Source: Posidonia oceanica (taxonomy: Eukaryota > Streptophyta > Magnoliopsida > Alismatales > Posidoniaceae). From it: a stretch of 64,000 bases of DNA. The position numbers were made by a program, and so were the translations under genes. Of this stretch, positions 45,379 to 53,737 are shown in pieces (positions within the stretch are counted from its first letter, which is position 1; each line of letters begins with the position of its first letter). Below the pieces are notes generated by a model that did not search any database, had not been told where the DNA came from, and saw only the letters and a list, made by a program, of their open reading frames with translations. The stretch is from positions 106,375,501 to 106,439,500 of the forward strand of contig JAZBRS010000026.1 in assembly GCA_037176725.1 (NCBI GenBank), in the 5' to 3' direction.

Positions 45379-46073
45379 GTGATAAGATATCGGACTTATC
45401 GACCGGTAAAGGGGAAGAGATGATAAGATATCGGACTTATTGGCTGGTAAACGAATAAAAGAATAGAATGATAAGATATCGGACTTATCGGTCGGCAAAG
45501 GGGGGATAAGGGAGTGATAAGATATCGGACTTATCGACCGGCAAAGGGAAAGAGATGATAAGATATCGGACTTATCGACCGGCAAATGAATGAAAGAATA
45601 GAATGATAAGATATTGGACTTATCGGCCGGCAAAGGGGGGATAAGGGAGTGATAAGATATCGGACTTATCGGCCAGCAAAGGGAAAGAGATGATAAGATA
45701 TTGGACTTATCGACCGGCAAATGAATAAAAGAATAGAATGATAAGATATCGGACTTATCGGCCGGCAAAGGGGGGATAAGGGAGTGATAAGATATCGGAC
45801 TTATCGGCCGGCAAAGGGAAAGAGATGATAAGATATCGGACTTATCGGCCGGCAAATGAATGAAAGAATAGAATGATAAGATATCAGACTTATCGGCCGG
45901 CAAAGGGGGGATAAGGGAGTGATAAGATATCGAACTTATCGACCGGCAAAGGGAAAGAGATGATAAGATATCTGACTTATCGGCCGGCAAATGAATGAAA
46001 GAATAGAATGATAAGATATCGGACTTATCGGTCGGCAAAGAGGGGACGAAGAAATGATAAGATATCGGACTTT
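45379..46073 (-). repeat. 3'UTR higher-order repeat, gataagatatcgg type, trimer of about 135 bp
   Basis: The 30-bp core (GATAAGATATCGGACTTATC plus GGCCGGCAAA) is followed by three tails in a fixed cycle: tgaatgaaagaatagaat, ggggggataagggagt and gggaaagagat. The cycle repeats about five times. The last partial unit breaks off inside the core at about 46073, where the LTR remnant begins. The minus-strand open frame across the array (293 codons) is a repeat artefact. Confidence 0.92.
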
Positions 46074-46440
46074 GAGAAATGTGTAGCCTTGTGTCTCTAG
46101 TGCTGGTTCTAGGGTTTTGGTTTGGTTTTGAGAAGGTTTTGGAAGGGTTTTGAGGTGTAGAAGTAGTGTAGTTTTTTCTAGACTTTCTAGGGTTTTTGGG
46201 AATGGTTTTGGGTTGAGAATTTCTAAGGGTTTGGGTAGGTTTGCTAAGTTGGGAATGGTGGGTTTTCCTATGGTTTTTGGGTAAGTTTTGGGTTAGGGAA
46301 AGGGGTGTAAGTTTAGGTCAAGTTTGGGCTTGTTTTGAAGGGTAAGATGAAAAGGAGGGTGTAGGTTTGACCTAGGTTTGGATCCAGAAGTCACCAGAGA
46401 ACTCCAACTGATTCAAGCCTGTCAAAATGGGGTGTCAACA
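46074..46440 (-). repeat. Ogre LTR remnant (about 367 bp, U3 end only)
   Basis: It matches the last 360 or so bases of the LTR at 43340-43699, including ggtttagaa-type sequence, the tcaccagagaactccaactg stretch and the terminal GGTGTCAACA. It has 18 or so bases (gtaagttttgggttaggg) that the complete LTR lacks. It is the outer edge of the Ogre tandem inside the SIRE element. Confidence 0.88.
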
Positions 46441-47251
46441 GGGACCAATTTACTGGAATCTTTTTGGTTATGGCATATATAACTTTGCATGTCATACTTC
46501 GAAGTTCATCAAAGTGACCTTTCTTTTGGATAATGTTGGCTGCTAGGATATAAGCTTTGGTCCTAAATTCTTTTGTTACTTGGTCGATCTTATTAGGTAA
46601 GAAGGTGCTTTTCTTATTTTGGGATATTGTCTTGTTGATGTCTAAGCATGACCAACCTAATTCCTCAATGGACTCTGTAAGATCAATTCAAGTGGATGGG
46701 ATTTTAAGAAGTTGTCCGATTAGTGTTTCATCAAAAGGGATGTCTACTCCTACAAGGTATGATGTATAAGTATGATGGGAGATTTGTAGGTTGGCATAAA
46801 ATTGAGAAACTAAATGTGGAAAATATTGAGTGTCACCAATGGTAGCAAGCATAGGGATTAAAGATTGAACTTCAAAAAGAGGACCAATTTTTGGACCAAG
46901 GGAGTTGAAAACAACCTTTCTGCCCGTGAGGACTTCCCGATTGGCAAAGAAGTGCTGATGGTTCTTCCTTGCTTCGTTACTGATGAAGAGAAGGCTCTGG
47001 TTTCCGTACGTATGGTCGTCATCGTCGGAGGAGTCGGCCGGACCTTTCCGCTTTGGCTTGGACACACAGCTCTTCTTGGGGGCCATTGTAATGGTCGGAT
47101 GGGGAGTGTAGGACGAGAGGGTGTGAGAGATCTGGTGGAGGAGTGGGTTGCTAGGGTTTGGGAGAGTAGGAGGAGTGGAGGTTTGGACGGTTTGGAGGAG
47201 TCGGCCGAAGGAGATGGCGAGAAAAAATGGTGGAACCCTAGGCATTTTCAT
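46441..47251 (-). pseudogene. SIRE 3' ORF with putative plant transposon protein domain, disrupted
   Basis: The frame begins near 47251, with a Ser/Lys-rich, acidic N-terminal part around MAPKKS...DSSDDDD. It leads to a region with phrases such as FPHLVSQFYANL and YLVGVDIPFDETLIG, typical of the 'putative plant transposon protein' domain found in the downstream ORF of SIRE-type elements. Function is unknown; in SIRE this place is sometimes called envelope-like, for which I see no transmembrane evidence here. A TGA at 46688-46690 interrupts the frame, which then stays open to 46441, where Ogre sequence starts. Confidence 0.7.
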
Positions 47252-47344
47252 ACGGAGGAACTATTTTTGAACGAAATCGGTATGCCGAAATATTTAAAAC
47301 AGTTGGCAAAACTGACACACCGGTACAAAAGGTTTGACCGAAAC

Positions 47345-47640
47345 AGTGATTTTCGGCAGACTGGTTTAGAAGATTCTCCTGAAACAGGGATTTTCGGTAG
47401 ATCGCTACAAAAGGTTCTCCCGAAACAGGGATTTTCGGCAGACCGCCCAAAAAAAAGTTCTCTCGAATCAAAGATTTTCGGTAGACTGGTATAAAAGGTT
47501 CTCCCGAAACAGGGATTTTCGGTAGACCGGTATTTTGATCGATAGGACTTTTTATATGACCTTGATTTAATAACGGTAGACCGACATAAAAGGTTCTCCC
47601 GAATCAGGGATTTTCGGTAAACCGGTAAAAAACGGTGCAA
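47345..47640. repeat. Tandem repeat in SIRE spacer, about 41-50 bp
   Basis: Five or so units contain aaggttctcccgaaacagggattttcggtagaccgg. They lie between the RNase H stop and the 3' ORF. The tcggtagaccgg core resembles the aatcggtataccggt motif repeated in the SIRE LTR. Confidence 0.85.
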
Positions 47641-47722
47641 CAAAAAATTGACAGATTTTTCAGAGAACGGTGTACCGATTTTAATCGGTGTGCCGATTCT
47701 AATTTTTGTTAAAAACCCAAGT

Positions 47723-48544
47723 TTATATTATTTCACATACTTTGCATATACCTAGGGTTCTTCTAATTTTTACAAATTGAGCCTCATCAAGAGGTTTAGT
47801 TAGGATGTCTGCTAATTGATCAGATGTTGAGATAAATTCTAATTTTATGTTATTTTTGGCGACATGATCTCTCAAAAAATGATGTCTTACTTCAATATGT
47901 TTGGTTCTTGAATGATTTACAGGATTTTTAGATAGATTTATTGCATTTGTATTATCACACATTATAGGTGTTATGTTAAATATTAAGTCAAAATCTTTTA
48001 ATGTTTGTTTCATCCACAATATTTGGACATAGCAACATCCGGCTGCTATATATTCTGCTTCAGTAGTGGATAGAGCTACATTATTTTGTTTCTTGCTAAA
48101 CCAAGAAACCAAGGAATGCCCTAAAAATTGACAGGTTCCACTAGTATTTTTTCTATCTGTCTTACATCCAGCATAATCAGCATTGCTATAACCTATTAAT
48201 TCTAAGTTTGTATTGTTTGGATAAAATAAACCTAATTCTGCAGTTCCATGTACATATCTAAATATTCTTTTGACTGCAGTCAGATGGGATTCCTTTGGTG
48301 CGGCTTGATATCGGGCACAAAGACATACACTAAACATGATATCTGGTCTACCAGCAGTCAAATAAAGTAGAGAGCCTATCATGCCTCTAAATAGCTTTTG
48401 ATCTACATCTTTCCCATTTTCATCATTGTCTAACTTAGTATTTGTACTCGTAGGTGTTCTAGCATCTTTTGAGTTTTCCATTCCAAATCTTTTTAATAAT
48501 TCGTTCGTATATTTTTCTTGGTGGATGAATATTCCTTCATTCAT
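47723..48544 (-). pseudogene. SIRE RNase H domain
   Basis: The 273-codon frame covers the reverse transcriptase-RNase H connection (GSLLYLTAGRPDI) and RNase H. Catalytic positions are visible in GYSNADYAGC (Asp), STTEAEYIAAG (Glu) and CDNTNAINLSKNP (Asp). The frame ends at 47723 near KIRRTLGI, the normal end of copia pol. It is separated from reverse transcriptase by a frame change at about 48550. Confidence 0.92.
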
Positions 48545-48553
48545 TTGCTTTAC

Positions 48554-49171
48554 TTAAAATCCAAGAAAGTAATTTAATTCTCCCATCATACTCATCTCAA
48601 ATTCTTTTTGCATAATATTGGAGAATTCTTCACATAGATCTTCATTTGTTGATCCAAAAATGATATCATCAACATAGATTTGGATTAATAGTATGTCTTT
48701 TTCATTTTTCTTGATAAATAATGTTGTGTCAGCAACTCCAATAACAAAACCTTTTTCAATCAAAAATTTCTTCAATCTATCATACCAAGCTCTAGGAGCT
48801 TGTTTTAGGTCATAGAGAGCTTTGTTTAATTTGAATACATAATTAGTATATATTTCATGTTCAAATCCAGGAGGTTGTTTGACATACACTTCTTCCTCAA
48901 TCACCCCATTTAAAAAGGCACTTTTCACATCCATTTGATATAACTTGAAACTCATTGAATTTGCATAAGCTAACAACATTCTTATTGATTCTAGTTTAGC
49001 TACTAGAGCATAGGTTTCATCAAAGTCGATTCCTTCTTCTTGATTATAACCTTGTGCTACTAATCTAGCTTTATTTTTCACTATGTTTCCAAATTCATCT
49101 AATTTGTTTCTATATATCCACTTTGTTCCTATGATTTGGTGATCTTTAGGTTTTGGAACTAATTCCCACAC
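48554..49171 (-). pseudogene. SIRE reverse transcriptase domain
   Basis: Copia motifs in order: [66 protein letters not shown] and the catalytic [10 protein letters not shown]. The frame continues from integrase across a break at 49171-49187 and ends with LGF at 48554. Confidence 0.93.
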
Positions 49172-49186
49172 ATTGTTTCTTTTAAA

Positions 49187-50058
49187 TTAATTTAATTCTT
49201 CATTTATAGCAACCATCCAATATTCATCCTTGCTAGCATTATGTATATTTTTAGGCTCAATAGATGATATGAATGCATATGATGCACATTCGTGATCCAG
49301 TTTGGATCTGGTCAGAATTCCGTTGGAGCTTTCTCCAAGGATTTGTTCTTTTGGATGACCATGAACGAATTGCCAGTTTGAAGTGTTATTTTCTTCAAGT
49401 TTGGGTGTGTCTTTGTTTTCTTCAGATTTATTTACTTGATCTTCTTGAATATTTTCTTCATTTTCTATATTTATAATAGTAATACTATTTTCATCAAAGT
49501 TTACATGCATTGATTTCTCAATAGTAAGTGTTCTTTTATTATAAATTCTATAAGCTTTGCTTCTAGAGGAATATCCAAGAAATATCCCTTCATCAGATTT
49601 GCGATCAAATTTATCCAAGTTATCCTTGGTGTTTAAAATAAAACATTTGCAACCAAAGACTTTAAAGTAAGAAATCTGTGGGGTTTTACAAAGCCAAAGC
49701 TCAAAAGGAGTTTTATTTCAGATAGGTCTAAGTAAAACTCGGTTCAAAATATAACATGCTGTATTGACAGCTTCATCCCAGAAATGTTTAGGTAAATTGT
49801 TTTCACATAGCATAGTCCTAGCCATTTCTTGCAATGTTCTATTTTTTCTTTCAACAACTCCATTTTGTTGTGGAGTTCTTGGGAAAGAAAAATTGTATTG
49901 AAAACAATTTTCTTCACAGAAATTTCAAAACTATCATTTTCAAACTCTCCTCCATGATCACTTCTAATTTTGATAATGTTTAATCCTTTTTCATTTTGGA
50001 CATTTTCACAAAACTTTTGAAATTCCGAAAATACATCATTTTTGTTGGTTAAAAACAA
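49187..50058 (-). pseudogene. SIRE integrase, core and C-terminal part, broken
   Basis: The frame 50058-49744 has the second catalytic Asp in RSDHGGEF. The frame 49618-49187 has GIFLGYSSRSKAYRIYN, the typical copia integrase C-terminal signature. Frameshifts lie near 49920 and 49720, and the stretch carrying the catalytic Glu is disturbed. An acidic Asn/Glu-rich linker follows toward reverse transcriptase. Confidence 0.85.
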
Positions 50059-50061
50059 TAC

Positions 50062-50754
50062 CTAAGTAAATCTCGAGAAATCATCAACCAAAACAAAAGC
50101 ATATCTTTTTCCTCCTAAACTTAGAGTTCTACTTGGACCAAATAAATCGATATGAAGCAATTCTAATGGTTTGGTGGTAGAAATCATTTCTTTACTTTTG
50201 AAAGAGGATTTAATCTGTTTTCCAAATTGACATGCATCACAAAGTTTGTCCTTTTTGAAATCAATTTTTGGTAAACCATTTATAAAATCACCTTTGGATA
50301 ATCTTGATAATTGTCCCATATTGGCATGACCAAGCCTTCTATGCCATAGCCAAGCATCATCACTTGTAGAAGCTACATATGATATCATTTTATTTGTTTC
50401 ATAGGATATTTTAATTTTATACACATTGTGTTTTCTATTTCCAGTGAATATTATTTTATTTGTTGTTGAATCAAAGATTGTACATTCTTTCTTATCAAAC
50501 AGGACTTTATATCCAATATCACACAATTGACTAATGCTAATTAGATTATGTTTTAATCCATCTACTAATAAGACATTTTCAATAGAGGGATCATTTGGAT
50601 TAGCTACGCATCCGATCTCGACAATTATTCCTTTGGCATTATCTCCAAAAGTGACTGTTCCTTCGTCTTTAGACTTAAGAACGCTTAGAAGACTGTGATT
50701 TCCGGTCATGTGACGGGAGCAGCCACTATCCAAAATCCACTTTGAGTACTTCAT
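50062..50754 (-). pseudogene. SIRE protease and integrase N-terminus
   Basis: The protease active site is WILDSGCSRHMTGN near the start. It is followed by the GAG-pre-integrase zinc region (WHRRLGHANMGQL ... CDACQFGK), the first integrase Asp (HIDLFGP) and SLGGKRYAFVLVDDFSRFT. A TAG then replaces the usual Trp at 50062-50064. The frame begins at 50754 and is offset from the gag frame, which closes at 50759. Confidence 0.9.
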
Positions 50755-50758
50755 GTTC

Positions 50759-52324
50759 CTACATTAGAGGACAATAATGTTTTAGGTACCCAAATCTGAG
50801 TGGGAGAGGATTTAATTCTTCCAAATCTATCCTTTTGAACCCTTCTAGGTGCATTTTGTTTTTAATTACAAAGATATATTTTTCATTTGTTGAAGTTCTA
50901 ATAAATCCATTTTTGTATGGTTTATCCTTGAAAGGGGAAAAACCAATACCATGCTTGTAGAGTGAAGGTTTTTGACTTGATAGGATTAAGTCTAGATTTT
51001 CTTTTCCTTTTGTGAATTTTACAACAGTATTAAATAAGCCATTACTTTTTTCTTTAAGATCTTTTATATCTTTTTCAAGGTTGGAGATTTTGGTTCTCAT
51101 ATGCTTGAGATCCATGTTTAACTCTGTATTTTTAATGTTTAGTTCTTCATTTTCTTTAAGTAATTTTTCTCCTTCATTTATGAGTTGTTTATTTGTATTT
51201 TCTAGTTCTTCATTTTGTTTATTTTTGAGTTTATATGAAGTTTTCAGAGTTTTATATTTGTCATATATGTCATTGAAAGCATTTATCAATTCTTCCATGT
51301 CATCATTTGGGGATAAAGAGTTTTCATCTTGTGCCATGAAGCACATGTTAGCTCTTTCAGTATCCGATGATGATTCTTCGTCAGATGAAGAATCAGTTTC
51401 ATCCCAAGTGGCTTGGAGAGCCTTCTTCTTAGGTTTTCTAGTATCTTTCCTAAAGGTTTTCATTTTAAGTAAAGGACAATCTCTTTTGATATGTCCAGGT
51501 TTGTTACACTTGAAACATAGAGAGACTTCATCTTGTTCATGAGATTTTCCTTTCTTATGAAATTTCTTGTTTCTTATGAACCTTTGAAATCTTTTGGTGA
51601 GGAGAGCAATTTCTTCATCGTTATCATTTTCTGATTCAGAGTCAGTTGTGGTTTTTAAAGCAATAACCTTTTTGTTTGATTGTTTTTCACTTTCCTTTTC
51701 TTGCATTTGTACTTCATAGGAAGTCAAGTTTCCAATTAGATTTTCTAAGGCATAGTTTGATAAATCCTTAGCTTCTTCTATAGCTGTTGTTTTCTTTTCC
51801 CATTCGGGAGTTAAGGATCTTAACACTTTTCTTACTAAATCACTTTGTGAGTAGCTTTTACCAAGAGCATGTAGAGAGTTTGTTATGTCACAAAACCGTG
51901 AAAACATTTCTCTAATAGGCTCATTAGGCTTCATTTTGAATAGTTCATATTTGTGAACCAGCATATTTATTTTGGTTTCTTTAACTTGATTTGTTCCTTC
52001 ATGAGTTACTTCATGGTTATGCCAAGCTTCTTGAGAAGTTGTACAATTAGATATTTTGTTGAATTGTTCCTGATTTACAGCATAAAATAAAATATTTAGG
52101 CCTTTTGCATCTAGGGTAGCTAATCTTTCATTCTCTTCATTCCACTTTCTATATGGTTTGTCATTTTTGGGAATTCCATTTATTATGATGTCTTATAATT
52201 TAAAGTTTGTTGATTTTAAATATATAACCATTCTGCATTTCCAGTAACTATAGTTATTTCCATCAAAGAATGGTGGTCTGTTTATACTTTGACCTTCAAT
52301 TATATTATTACTAGTAGAGGCCAT
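50759..52324 (-). pseudogene. SIRE gag
   Basis: The ATG at 52322-52324 lies about 40 nt inside the primer-binding site. A TAA at 52192-52194 interrupts the N-terminal part. The main frame is 51964-50759. It contains the copia gag core (KYELFKMKPNEPIREMFSRF), a zinc knuckle CFKCNKPGHIKRDC (CX2CX4HX4C, about 51515) and then a Glu/Lys/Asn-rich stretch with heptad-like Leu spacing, likely coiled coil (about residues 220-320). Long gag with coiled coil is usual for SIRE elements. Confidence 0.9.
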
Positions 52325-52364
52325 GTCTAAGTAGATTGTTAAATCTTAGTTTTTAGACAATCTA

Positions 52365-52376
52365 GCTCTGATACCA
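52365..52376 (-). other. Primer-binding site, initiator tRNA-Met type, SIRE element
   Basis: The plus strand reads GCTCTGATACCA, the complement of TGGTATCAGAGC, the standard copia primer-binding site. It is separated from the LTR start at 52379 by AT. Confidence 0.95.
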
Positions 52377-52378
52377 AT

Positions 52379-53725
52379 TGTTAGGATCTAGTGATACTCT
52401 AAAGGGGGTGAATAAAGTAATTTAAAGGTTTACAGAATTCTTTGAATTATTTAGCACAAAATAAATACACAACTATATTTGCACAATATATGGTATTGAA
52501 TTTTATACTAAAACATGCAAAGAAGGGGAAAAGAGACAATGAATAACTCAGTTATATATAGTGATTCAGCCACCCGGCCTAGTCCACTCCCAGATTCCCT
52601 CTGGAGTTTCCTTAATTTTAAATCACAGTAAACTACACTTACTTGATGAAGATTACAACCTCCTCTGCACACACCGCAGAGTCCTTCCCTCAGCTGGAGA
52701 AGGATACCACCATTGTTTACAATTTGCTCTAAGAAATAACTCTTTTTGATCTCCCATAATATACTTTAGCTTTTGAACACTTGCTAGGGAGAAATCTCAC
52801 TTGGAAAAAGGATTTTGAAACTTGAAGTATGGAGTATATAATATCACTTGTATTGGTGTCCTTTAATGAGGTCCTATTTATAGGTTTTAGCTAGGTCACA
52901 AAGTGTGTCTAATGGCTAGCTCAAAGATAGACCAAGACAACTAAATCGGTAGACCGAAAATGTCCGGTTAACCGAAAATCTTAACGATCAACAGTCATCG
53001 GCAGACCGATGAATCATGGTTGTGCCGAAAACCCATAACAGTAAAAAATAAATGATTTTCTGTTAACCACTAAATCGGTATACCGTTGGAAAATGGTTCT
53101 GCTGATTTTTGACCTAATCCCCTTTTCTTAGTGTAACGGTTATAAGTAAATGTTTTTCTAATTAACACTAAATTGGTATGCCGGTGAAAAATGGTTCTGC
53201 CGATTTTGGTCACACTCTTATAACGGCCAGAAGTAAATGATTTTCCTGTTTTACCATAAATCGGTATACCGGTATGAAACGGTTTACCGATTTAACCAAA
53301 CTTCTAAAACGGTCAGAAGTAAATGATTTTTCTGTTATTACCTTAAATCGGTATACCGATATGAAACGGTTTGCCGATTTTGACCTATTTTCTATTCCTT
53401 ATCTTTTCTCATTTGATTTCTTCTGATCCTTGAGTATGGATATTTCCTAAGTTCTTTTTAGGACTTATTACAACTTAAGAGATCTATTACATTTACATAA
53501 TACAATAATGAAGAAAAATATACAATCATATTACAACAACAAAAATGGTCTTATTGTCCATTTCTTCTTGTCTTCATGAACGCTTGATGAGTATTCTTTT
53601 CTGCTTCTGATGCTTCTCTTGATGTGTATTATAAGTTGAGCTTTCCCAGATGTATTCCTATCTTAGGATAGCTCAAAACAATTTGTTATTATCAAAACTA
53701 AATATGTCATAGATTATTATCAACA
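52379..53725 (-). repeat. 5' LTR of the SIRE element (1,347 bp)
   Basis: It begins TGTTAGGATC next to the primer-binding site and ends TTATTATCAACA. In sense it starts TGTTGATAATAATC, as in SIRE-type LTRs. At 52950-53390 it has four diverged tandem units of about 70 bp with aaatcggtataccggt and aacggtttgccgattt. The 3' LTR is not in the window. Confidence 0.93.
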
Positions 53726-53730
53726 AATGA
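53726..53730. repeat. Probable target-site duplication of the SIRE element (AATGA)
   Basis: Five bases directly outside the LTR end. The partner would be beyond the left edge, so this is inferred from position only. Confidence 0.5.
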
Positions 53731-53737
53731 GACTTAC

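Larger units (their letters stand above)
37706..46440 (-). mobile_element. Truncated third Ogre unit: LTR, 3'UTR, deleted body, LTR remnant
   Basis: Its 3' LTR is 37706-43699. Its internal region is reduced to the 3' untranslated part (43700-46073), which joins directly to the U3 end of a 5' LTR (46074-46440). All coding sequence and most of the 5' LTR are missing, so one large deletion spans LTR to 3'UTR. The outer end, ...GGTGTCAACA at 46440, abuts the ORF of the SIRE element (46441, GGGAC), which is the insertion point of the Ogre tandem. Confidence 0.85.
46441..53725 (-). mobile_element. SIRE/Maximus-lineage Ty1/copia retrotransposon, interrupted at its 3' ORF
   Basis: The 5' LTR is 52379-53725 and the primer-binding site complementary to initiator tRNA-Met is 52365-52376. 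Gene order in sense is gag, protease, integrase, reverse transcriptase, RNase H, the copia order, then an extra 3' ORF as in SIRE elements. The Ogre cluster enters that ORF at 46440/46441, so the end and the 3' LTR lie left of the window. The right flank is AATGA (53726-53730), the probable target duplication, within a PFK intron. Several frameshifts and stops make it inactive. Confidence 0.92.

Noticed and set aside
45157..46038. 293-codon minus-strand frame, and its 188-codon counterpart at 249-815
   Set aside because: They are read-outs of the gataagatatcgg repeat array in the Ogre 3' untranslated region, with no sign of coding constraint.
44262..46073. CRISPR-like appearance of short repeats with variable spacers
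   Set aside because: This is plant DNA. Spacers are themselves repeated in a fixed cycle, no cas genes are present, and the array is part of a retrotransposon present twice.
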